The notes beneath the pieces are model-generated. The model ran no database searches. It saw only the letters and a list, made by a program, of their open reading frames with translations, and had not been told where the DNA came from. Of a stretch of 64,000 nt of DNA, positions 1 through 6,399 are shown piece after piece. Positions within the stretch are counted from its first letter, which is position 1. Each line of letters begins with the position of its first letter. The position numbers and the translations under genes were made by a program. Source of the stretch: Lutraria lutraria (Eukaryota; Mollusca; Bivalvia; Venerida; Mactridae); the NCBI GenBank assembly GCA_964023205.1, contig OZ026835.1:45915083-45979082 (forward strand), in the 5' to 3' direction.

Positions 1-701
1 TCTATACCACACGACTGATCCGATGAAATACCCACTTGCTTTAATAATGCTTCAGCTTCGTATTTTTGAAGCTTTTTCTTAGACTGGCGTATAAGATTCC
101 ATCGTTTTTTCCATTGCGGGGTTTGATTTTCATCCACTTTGCACTGTCCCACTACAATCGATCTAGCTAAACACATAGAGTCCTTACTATTGTCAATACA
201 CACAACACTTGTCTTTGACTTCCGCATACTGAATAAGTTTGGTGCTTTAAACGTTTTCTTTCCGGATCCCTGTGGCATAGCAATATGCGTAATTTCCATC
301 TGTGCCGCCCCATCATGAATTTTAAATTGACGGTTACTTTGTGCCACACGTTCAATTTCATCCAACACCGTATCTCCACTAATAAGAGATGCCCTATTAA
401 ACGGAACATGTATTCCAAAGTCCAAATCAGGATGTAAAATAGATACTCGAACTCGATCATTCGATCTCACTTCACATCTCTTGTAGAGCTGATCCATCAT
501 ATCATTAAACAACCTGTTTGTAAATTCAAACGATTGATTATACGGCTGAAATGTCACATCATATACTCTAGATTGAGTCTTGAATTTCCTTGACTTTCTT
601 TCCATGCGTGACTGTATGTCATAATAGTCGCGCACAGGCTCAAACTTGCTTCGTTTAGTTGGAGGTTCATCCTCACCACTAGTACTGTCGGTATCTGACA
701 T
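1..701 (-). CDS. Protein-primed DNA polymerase B, N-terminal part (Polinton/Maverick-like), 5' partial gene cut by window edge
   Basis: An open minus-strand frame starts at the ATG at 701-699 and runs without a stop off the left edge, giving 233 visible residues. The start follows a TATA box (730-737) by about 30 bases and begins MSDTDSTSGEDEPP, then a basic patch (TKRSKFEP). The diagnostic part lies near residues 150-230: a MEITHIAMPQGSGKKT stretch, then the block MCLARSIVVG, then a W..IRQ stretch and a CGI ending. From family knowledge, this order (an ARAIV-like block, then an IR.G-like helix, then a CGL-like segment) marks the region before the exonuclease domain in Polinton, adintovirus and bidnavirus polymerases. 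The exonuclease and polymerase catalytic motifs would lie outside the window. Role by family: replication of the element from protein-capped ends. The visible part has no frameshift. A tyrosine-recombinase or parvovirus-like NS protein is less likely. Confidence 0.72.
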   Translation of the reverse strand, partial: MSDTDSTSGEDEPPTKRSKFEPVRDYYDIQSRMERKSRKFKTQSRVYDVTFQPYNQSFEFTNRLFNDMMDQLYKRCEVRSNDRVRVSILHPDLDFGIHVPFNRASLISGDTVLDEIERVAQSNRQFKIHDGAAQMEITHIAMPQGSGKKTFKAPNLFSMRKSKTSVVCIDNSKDSMCLARSIVVGQCKVDENQTPQWKKRWNLIRQSKKKLQKYEAEALLKQVGISSDQSCGI

Positions 702-703
702 GA

Positions 704-814
704 TTATGATCTTAAAACTTCTCCGCCGTTTTTTATACTTGTATCAAGTTCAAGGTCATAACGCGTGACACTCTATAAAAGACGTACGCTCCGTCCGTTT
801 TTTATCATTTCAAC
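704..814. promoter_or_regulatory. Divergent promoter between the polymerase and CCHC-protein genes
   Basis: The 113 bases between the two start codons hold two TATA boxes in opposite orientation: TATAAAAA on the minus strand at 730-737 and TATAAAAG on the plus strand at 774-781. Each lies about 30-35 bases before its ATG. Between them is TCAAGGTCA (750-758), an extended nuclear-receptor half-site of the ERR/NR5A type. Both TATA boxes are followed by a similar CGGMGGA-like stretch. Transcription factor binding is inference. Confidence 0.6.
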
Positions 815-1165
815 ATGAGCGATCCTAAAATGAACCAAGTTGAAGAGAACCGAGATCAAACTTTGATGTATTCATTAAAGAAAAAAATTAAAGAGCTCAA
901 CAACTTAGCGGATCAGCTCTGTGGACAGAAAAATGTAACATGGGATCATATCAAGTGTTATCGTTGTGGAAAGAAAGGACATTATTCTACAAGCTGTACG
1001 GAACCCTTCAACAATGAATGCTTTTATTGTCATGAACAAGGACATTTCATCGCAGACTGTCCTAAGAAACAAGGTGAACAGGTCGATCTACAGGACGCAG
1101 AACAGAGTAAGAAAAAACGTAAATACAAAAAGAATCCAACAAAAACTGTGAGTGACTTTGTGTAA
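815..1165 (+). CDS. Two-knuckle CCHC zinc-finger protein of the virus-like element
   Basis: This 116-aa single-exon gene starts 34 bases after a TATA box. Residues ~10-40 are Lys/Glu-rich and helix-like. Two retroviral-type zinc knuckles follow: CYRCGKKGHYSTSC (residues ~48-61) and CFYCHEQGHFIADC (~69-82), both with exact C-x2-C-x4-H-x4-C spacing. The tail is strongly basic (KKKRKYKK), a likely nuclear localisation signal. CCHC knuckles bind single-stranded nucleic acid, so packaging, replication or RNA handling is possible, but the role here is not known. The gene is divergent from the polymerase gene and convergent with the minus-strand MGNC gene. An ordinary AATAAA polyadenylation signal follows at 1298-1303, unlike the histone-type ends of its neighbours. 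A captured host CNBP-like gene fragment or retroviral nucleocapsid piece is an alternative, but the promoter and compact layout favour an element gene. Confidence 0.75.
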   Translation: MSDPKMNQVEENRDQTLMYSLKKKIKELNNLADQLCGQKNVTWDHIKCYRCGKKGHYSTSCTEPFNNECFYCHEQGHFIADCPKKQGEQVDLQDAEQSKKKRKYKKNPTKTVSDFV

Positions 1166-1303
1166 TCCAGACAATGTGTTGGACAATGTGTTGGACAATG
1201 TGTTGGACAATTGTGTATAGACTTAAATTGGAGACTAAGTGAGTTGTATTGTGTTGTACTTTGTTGTACTTTGTTGTACTTTATAAATGTTTTCAAAAAT
1301 AAA
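1166..1303 (+). promoter_or_regulatory. 3' UTR with short tandem repeats and AATAAA signal
   Basis: After the CCHC stop codon there are three copies of a 13-base GGACAATGTGTT-like unit (about 1170-1208), then three copies of an 11-base TTGTTGTACTT unit (about 1257-1282), then AATAAA at 1298-1303. The AATAAA is the probable cleavage and polyadenylation signal. The convergent gene's RNA processing signal lies at 1369-1384, so the two transcripts need not overlap much. Confidence 0.5.
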
Positions 1304-1368
1304 ATGATAGACAATGTAATATGCTTTTGTCTTTGCTTGAGATATAAAACGAATCTAACACATATGGT

Positions 1369-1384
1369 GGCCCTAATAAGGGCC
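1369..1384 (-). terminator. Histone-type 3' stem-loop (variant loop) of the MGNC gene
   Basis: On the minus strand, 11 bases after the stop codon, the sequence reads AAC-GGCCCT-TATT-AGGGCC-ACCA. This is a perfect 6-bp stem with a 4-base loop and the AAC/ACCA flanks of replication-dependent histone mRNAs. The loop is UAUU instead of UUUC but keeps U at positions 1 and 3, the positions known to be contacted by stem-loop binding protein. I see no clear U7-type purine element downstream, so function is less certain than for the two plus-strand copies. Confidence 0.65.
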
Positions 1385-1394
1385 GTTGGGTAAT

Positions 1395-1622
1395 TTATTG
1401 CATTTCTGCAAGAAATAGGTATCGCCAATAGTTGGCTCTCAAATCCTCATCATAAAAGACGGAAAGGTCAGGGTATAAATTACCCATCTTGATATCCATC
1501 TTGACAATACTAACATCTTGGAATTCAGACAAGTCTGTGTACAAATTACCCATCTTGACCACCCAAACATCTTCTTGTAACTCATCAGGTTCATCAGAAG
1601 AACTTTTCAAGCAGTTGCCCAT
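1395..1622 (-). CDS. Small MGNC-start protein, predicted N-myristoylated and palmitoylated
   Basis: This 75-aa minus-strand gene begins MGNCLKSSSDEPDE: Gly2 in an N-myristoylation context next to Cys4, a typical dual-acylation signal that would anchor the product to the inner face of membranes. The remainder is acidic and contains an internal duplication (MGNLYTDLSEF and MGNLYPDLSVF, about 26 residues apart). The tail is hydrophobic/aromatic (NYWRYLFLAEMQ). Upstream lies the CCAAT-box array at 1683-1759, and a histone-type stem-loop follows the stop after 11 bases. It is convergent with the CCHC gene and divergent from the coiled-coil gene at 1824. No family is recognised. The tight flanking signals and clean start argue that it is real despite its length. 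Confidence 0.55.
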   Translation of the reverse strand: MGNCLKSSSDEPDELQEDVWVVKMGNLYTDLSEFQDVSIVKMDIKMGNLYPDLSVFYDEDLRANYWRYLFLAEMQ

Positions 1623-1823
1623 GTTGAATCATGAAACATAAATGAGCTATGGAACATGAGAAAAACACTGACCTAGAACAGACCAATGAAATGCCAGTAA
1701 AATAGACCAATGAAATGCCGTTAAAATGGACCAATGAAATACCGTTAAAATGGACCAATCAGAGTCCTTGTATCATATGAGAGTCAGTGACCTTGCCTTG
1801 ATCTAATTTCATTCTGTATCAAG
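1623..1823. promoter_or_regulatory. Divergent promoter with four CCAAT boxes at 24-bp spacing
   Basis: Four copies of a 24-base unit carry CCAAT at 1683, 1707, 1731 and 1755, exactly 24 bases apart. The last copy reads GGACCAATCAGAG, which is the classic NF-Y/histone-promoter form. A TGACCTTG nuclear-receptor-like half-site follows at 1788-1795. No TATA box is evident for either the minus-strand gene (start 1622) or the plus-strand gene (start 1824). NF-Y binding is inferred from the motif only. Confidence 0.6.
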
Positions 1824-2147
1824 ATGTCTCAACGTACAGTCAATATTATCAAAAGAAAATATGCTGCCTTAGGGCGGTATATAGAGCAGCTGGAGATGCA
1901 GCTAGAAGAGCTGCGCTTGGAGGTGAAGACCCTAAGAGAGGGGAAGGAGTTTGAAGAGGAGGTGGAGGTCTGCTCTGGGGAAGAGGACTGGGGGGATACC
2001 CCCCAAGAATCAACCCCAGAGAACTGGGAAGATGAACTGGTAGAGGTTCCGTCGAACCTCTATCAACCCACACCGGACCCGAAGGATGTCCAGAAATGGG
2101 ACAAGTGGTGTCCCGCTTGTATGGGGAGATGCGGTCAACGCCATTAA
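1824..2147 (+). CDS. Coiled-coil acidic protein of the virus-like element
   Basis: This is a 107-aa single-exon gene. Residues 1-42 are basic, then form a strongly amphipathic helix with Leu/Ile heptads (YIEQLEMQLEELRLEVKTL), a likely dimeric coiled coil. Residues 43-75 are highly acidic (EFEEEVEV, EEDWGD, ENWEDELVE). The C-terminus is W-x2-CPAC-x3-C, three Cys close together with a final His, possibly a small metal site. No family is recognised. A short 3' UTR leads into two tandem histone-type stem-loops 20 bases after the stop. The codon use is GC-richer than the surrounding DNA. A transactivator-like or scaffold role would be a guess. Confidence 0.6.
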   Translation: MSQRTVNIIKRKYAALGRYIEQLEMQLEELRLEVKTLREGKEFEEEVEVCSGEEDWGDTPQESTPENWEDELVEVPSNLYQPTPDPKDVQKWDKWCPACMGRCGQRH

Positions 2148-2166
2148 TCCCCATACAAGCACCAAC

Positions 2167-2226
2167 GGTCCTTTTCAGGACCACCAACGGCCCTTTTCAG
2201 GGCCCCCCATACAATTCAGAAAGAAT
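2167..2226 (+). terminator. Tandem histone-type stem-loops plus U7-type downstream element (coiled-coil gene)
   Basis: Stem-loop 1 (2167-2182) is GGTCCT-TTTC-AGGACC. Stem-loop 2 (2189-2204) is GGCCCT-TTTC-AGGGCC. Both have perfect 6-bp stems and the canonical UUUC loop. The flanks are CCAAC before and, for loop 1, ACCA after; the second loop is followed by CCCC. The purine-rich CAGAAAGAA at 2217-2225 starts 13 bases after loop 2, which is the expected spacing and composition of a histone downstream element that pairs with U7 snRNA. The first loop starts only 20 bases after the stop codon. Confidence 0.85.
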
Positions 2227-2289
2227 CATTCTCATATTGTCAATATTTACAGTCCTATCTGATAACACCAAATACAAATATACGGTGTG

Positions 2290-2830
2290 AGGTAAGTTTT
2301 CTATAAACATTTCCTACAAATATAAGTGATAGTATGATGTGTACAATCATTTTCAACAAATGTATGCAAAGTGCTGTGATTGTATGAAGAACAAAGTATT
2401 TCCCCCACAAATATAAGTGATAGTATGTGATGTACAATCATTTTCAACAAATGTCTGCAAAGTGCTGTGATAGTATATATTAGGTATACAGTATTCAAAT
2501 TGCTGTGATAGTATGAAGTGTACAGTCTGCAAATTGCTGTGATAGTATAATGTGTACAGTGTTCAAACTGCTGTGATAGTATAATGTGTACAGTGTTCAA
2601 ATTGCTGTGATAGTATGATGTACAGTCTGCAAATTGCTGTGATAGTATATATTAAGTGTACAGTGTTCAAATTGCTGTGATAGTATGATGTACAGTCTGC
2701 AAATTGCTGTGATAGTATAATGTGTACAGTATTCAAATTGCTGTGATAGTATGATGTACAGTGTTCAAATTGCTGTGATAGTATAATGTGTACAGTGTTC
2801 AAAGTGCTGTGATAGTATAATGTGTACAAA
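2290..2830. repeat. Degenerate tandem repeat, about 33-37-bp units, inside the virus-like element
   Basis: The units are built on TTCAAATTGCTGTGATAGTA followed by TAATGTGTACAGT or TGATGTACAGTCTG. About a dozen copies alternate TTCAAA and CTGCAAA variants. The array lies between the coiled-coil gene's 3' processing signals and the promoter of the Q/P/Y-rich gene. Open minus-strand frames through it are repeat artefacts. Confidence 0.85.
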
Positions 2831-3040
2831 GCATATCTACAATATAACCTTGACCTTGACGTGTCAAACACTTGTTCAAAAAAAAACTTGAAGTGTCACA
2901 CTTATTTTAAAAAAACTTGAAGTGTCACACGTATTCAAAAAAAACTTCTCACAATTGACCTTGACCTAATAGAACACTGGCGCGTGCAGGCAAAAAGTAT
3001 AAATACCCCCGGCGCAGACACTATTTTTTCATTATCTAGC
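2831..3040 (+). promoter_or_regulatory. Promoter region of the Q/P/Y-rich protein gene
   Basis: Two TGACCTTGA extended nuclear-receptor half-sites (2851-2859 and 2956-2964) bracket two or three AACTTGAAGTGTCACAC-type repeats. A TATA box (TATAAATA, 2998-3005) follows, 36 bases before the ATG at 3041. The TATA position places transcription start near 3028-3035, so an upstream in-frame ATG at 2984 lies before the promoter and is not the start. Confidence 0.65.
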
Positions 3041-3724
3041 ATGGATTCCTTCAACATGCCATACGATATATTGAGAGAAGCACTAGAATCATCTGAGTTG
3101 ATAGACCCGAATGCGGGTATGCATTACAACCAGCCGAAGTACAACCAGCCAAAGTACGGTCAACTACAGTATAGGCAGCCACAGTACAGCCAATACAGTC
3201 AACCACTATACAGCCAATACAGTCAACAGTCCATGGTAGATGTACAACCCCCCATGGTAGATGTACAGCCGATACAACCCATGGTGGATGTACAACCCAC
3301 TATGACGAATACACAGCCTATGGTAGATGTACAACCCACTATGACGAATACACAGCCTATGGTAGATGTACAACCCACTATGACGAATACACAGCCCCCT
3401 ATGGCAAAAACACAGTCTAATACAATTACAAAGCCTACAGCGGGATTGTCTGTTCTACAAGGTATCAGGGAAGAAATGGTACAGATGAATCAAGTCATGC
3501 AAGAGATGGTCAGACTCATGAAAAATCAAGAAGTACGGTTTAAGCCACAAGAAATGATTGTACCTGTACAGTTTATGTATGATTCAAAGAAACGAAAACA
3601 TGAGCATGAGAAAAAGAAACCGGAGCATGACAAAAAGAAACCGGAGATGACAGAAACGAAGAAACGAAAACATGATCTTGAGAAACAACCTCGGGGCAAG
3701 TATGGTAAAGAAATAAAGAAATGA
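3041..3724 (+). CDS. Q/P/Y-rich low-complexity protein with Lys-rich tail (virus-like element)
   Basis: This is a 227-aa single-exon gene; the start at 3041 is chosen because the TATA box at 2998-3005 excludes the earlier in-frame ATG. Residues 1-25 form a short folded-looking start (MDSFNMPYDILREALESS). Next come QPKY/QPQY/SQYSQ repeats (~30-65), then MVDVQP and TMTNTQP repeats (~66-135), which form a 45-bp DNA tandem repeat. A Met/Gln/Glu-rich amphipathic helix follows (~148-175), then a strongly basic tail with repeated KKRKHEHEKKKPEHDKKK-like segments that would serve as nuclear localisation. It looks like an intrinsically disordered nuclear scaffold; function is unknown. Tandem histone-type stem-loops follow the stop by 33 bases. 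Confidence 0.65.
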   Translation: MDSFNMPYDILREALESSELIDPNAGMHYNQPKYNQPKYGQLQYRQPQYSQYSQPLYSQYSQQSMVDVQPPMVDVQPIQPMVDVQPTMTNTQPMVDVQPTMTNTQPMVDVQPTMTNTQPPMAKTQSNTITKPTAGLSVLQGIREEMVQMNQVMQEMVRLMKNQEVRFKPQEMIVPVQFMYDSKKRKHEHEKKKPEHDKKKPEMTETKKRKHDLEKQPRGKYGKEIKK

Positions 3725-3757
3725 AGATCCGACTAACACCTACCAACCATGACCAAC

Positions 3758-3820
3758 GGTCCTTTTCAGGACCACCAACGGCCCTTTTCAGGGCCACCAT
3801 GTCTTTTCGAAAGAAAATTC
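3758..3820 (+). terminator. Tandem histone-type stem-loops plus U7-type downstream element (Q/P/Y-rich gene)
   Basis: Stem-loop 1 (3758-3773) is GGTCCT-TTTC-AGGACC and stem-loop 2 (3780-3795) is GGCCCT-TTTC-AGGGCC, each flanked by CCAAC and ACCA. These are identical in sequence to the pair at 2167-2204. CGAAAGAAAA (3809-3818) follows 14 bases after loop 2, matching a histone downstream element. Two copies of this whole arrangement on two unrelated coding frames make chance similarity very unlikely. Confidence 0.88.
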
Positions 3821-3879
3821 TCTCATTGTCTAAGTCTATACACACACAGAACATTCCTAAAATTATTTTTTGATTTCCA

Positions 3880-4040
3880 ATTTGTCACAATTTGTCCTCA
3901 TTTGTCACAATTTGTCCCCATTTGTCACAATTTTGTAAAACTTCTGGTACCGACCTTAATCTATTTACTCTATATTCTATATGGTACCAGGAGGTATGGG
4001 TACCAGAAGGCATTGGTACCAGAAGGCATTGGTACCAGGG
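3880..4040. repeat. Short direct repeats near the probable end of the virus-like element
   Basis: Three copies of an 18-base CATTTGTCACAATTTGTC unit (about 3881-3935) are followed by five GGTACC palindromes, three of them within GGTACCAGAAGGCATT or close variants (about 3947-4037). Such repeats could belong to a terminal inverted repeat, but the partner end is not in the window, so the boundary is undetermined. Confidence 0.45.
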
Positions 4041-4464
4041 TATCGCCTTACACTACTGATATGAAGGAAAAAGTTCAACGAGTCGTTCACATAGCTGATG
4101 CTGCTAGGTGGCGTTTTAACGTCGTTTAGTTGCTAGGTTACCGACGTCAAACTGTAAAAAGAGCTATATTTTCGTAAGCGCTGATAATTCAGGTATAATT
4201 CCTCCAAATTTTATGCCATTCTTACAAACTTTCTTTTTAGCCGAGCAACACCGCGAACTACCTTAAAACTGATGCTATTGACGCTTCTTTTTTTAAATGA
4301 TCATGCATACTGTTTACCTGGTCACACTGATATCATAAAATTTTCTTTCATAAATGTGTGTGGTCCAAGATAGTTATGCCAGTTTTGATGATTTTGTTCA
4401 GAAATACGACATTATGTTGTATTGCAGAAATTCATTTAGACAAGTTTGACTGTGTGAACATATA
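4041..4464. other. No gene recognised
   Basis: AT-rich sequence between the virus-like element and the 1.9-kb DNA element. GCTAGGT occurs twice near 4104 and 4131. The edge of the virus-like element may lie here. No supported coding region. Confidence 0.4.
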
Positions 4465-6357
4465 GGCCTCGTTTCATCAATATATTCTTATCTTACGTAA
4501 GATTCTTTCCTACGAAGACACTTACGACAAAAGTTACGAAATCCTTAAACCGTTTTATGAACTGTTCTTATCTAAATGTGTAAAAACCGCGACACAGTCT
4601 ACACGGGTAAAGTGTATTCACCGGCCCTAGCTATGTAAATAAGAAAATACAATTAATTGATTCTATACATATGTTTTATTTGTGTCGTGGTGATGGAGAC
4701 TGGAGAAGCTTGTAGCTTTAAAAAATATAACAGACAATGAGTTGTCGTAATATGGCTTTTATTGTAGAAAGCCGTAACATCATGTTTAAAACACCGTTAC
4801 ATATATTTTATTCTATACATATGTTATATATAGAGTTTTATTTTATTTCTCAACCGATTTTTGTAAAATATATACCAAATTAAAGATGAAGCTCTCATCT
4901 TTCAGAAAATGTAAACTATAAATATCTTAACTGGGAATGTGTTTTTAAACAATGTGAATATTGCATCATGATAAATGTACGTGTTTTTGAGTCGCTAAAT
5001 CTTGCACAAATAATTACTTTATTCGCACCTCTATGTAAGTTGGACAACCCAACCGTACCGTTTATGATTAATTCTAATCAGATCAAATTGTTATCGTTTG
5101 AGTCGTAAGATTTCACAGTAAGATTCGAAGAAGAACATTTAATAAATACAAAAACTCCAAATGCATTTAATATATTAGCTTTATTTTTCAATTTTTATCA
5201 TGAAAAATATGTTTTATGGCTATTTATTAAACGCACATACGATCGGTTGAAGAGAAATGCCAAAAAGATTTCTTTTGAAGACAAAAGTGTGTTCACGGTC
5301 TTAAAATAAGTTTTAAAAATATCAGATTGTTAACAAGTTATAACATCAGTGATACGCACATACGCACGTGCGTAACGTTAATTGGAAAAGTGAACAATAT
5401 AAAATGCGATCGAAAGCTAATATGTCTAATAATCGTTAATCACGGTGTTTGAAATAAAATGCATGATTCAAATAGATACTATTTGACAGTGCTTCTAATC
5501 CCTGCAAGTACAACTGAAAGTTCACCATTTGAGTTTTAATTTAAACTAAAAATGTGTCCGTCTGTCTGACACGAATGCCTCCCGAGAGCTAAGTCAAAAA
5601 GGGACCATAAAAAATTATATAACTCCTGTTTGGATTTTATGTGAAATCGAACTTGACCTTAATTTAATATTGTATCCCTTCATTTAAAATGTGAAACCAA
5701 TCCTTGAAATAGTTCTTGAGTTCTTTCTCGGAACGGACAGACATTCTCATGAGAGGTATGTTGTGGGGTGCACCCTTTGATCCTTTCGGTGTTATTAACC
5801 CACAAGTCGCACCCAATAAGTCAAAATTATCCCCATAATTTCAGTTTGTATGTAATTGAACCTCACAATGCCAAAATGTACCAATCCTAACCCTAACCCC
5901 ACAACCACCCTCTGGTGTGTACGGACGGACACACAGACGCACGGACGGACAGGGGGAACACTTTACGCTCTTCCGCCATTTCGAATTGCGGGGCATAAAA
6001 AATCCAGAACCAAGCAACAGCGGGGGTTACATTCTTCCTTGTGTGCATAAAATTCATTTATAACTGGCTACGCCCCTGAACATAAAATTGAATTTCTTTT
6101 CCTTTATTTACTAATATCTTGTACATCACACTCAACAGTCTTTAAATAAAAGGCTGTCTCGTAATAATAAAGGCAGAAGCTGCGTTTTCTTATCTTTAAG
6201 ATTGCCCATGAGCTATCGTAAGGTTAAGACAGAATCGTTCCCAAACTTAAAAATTCGTAGCTAAGAAAATATTGATGAAACGTATTTTAACGCTAAGAAG
6301 GGAGATAAGACACTTCTTACTTAAGAAGTGGCGTAAGATGTTTGATGAAACGAGGCC
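4465..6357. mobile_element. Inverted-repeat DNA transposon, non-autonomous, 1.9 kb
   Basis: The ends are perfect 16-bp inverted repeats: GGCCTCGTTTCATCAA at 4465-4480 and its complement at 6342-6357. They are flanked by ATA on both sides (4462-4464 and 6358-6360), a possible 3-bp target duplication. Subterminal palindromic stretches of TCTTACGTAAGA / TCTTACTTAAGAAG type lie just inside both ends. No transposase frame is visible. The 3-bp duplication and GG start would fit PIF/Harbinger, but that assignment is inference. An older dispersed repeat (5552-6000) is nested inside. Confidence 0.75.
5552..6003. repeat. Dispersed repeat, copy 1 (nested)
   Basis: The sequence begins ATGTGTCCGTCTGTCTGACA with GAATGCCTCC after it, and ends near GGGGCATAAAAAATCC, with a block of ACGGACGGACA near the end. 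The same start and end signatures recur at 62224-62611, so both are copies of one old family. No coding capacity is seen. Confidence 0.5.
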
Positions 6358-6399
6358 ATAATGTTTTACATTTAAGCTTATAAACAGCGAAGCCTACAT

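Noticed and set aside
2984..3040. Upstream in-frame ATG extending the Q/P/Y-rich protein by 19 residues
   Set aside because: The TATA box at 2998-3005 lies inside that extension, so the transcript would start after it.
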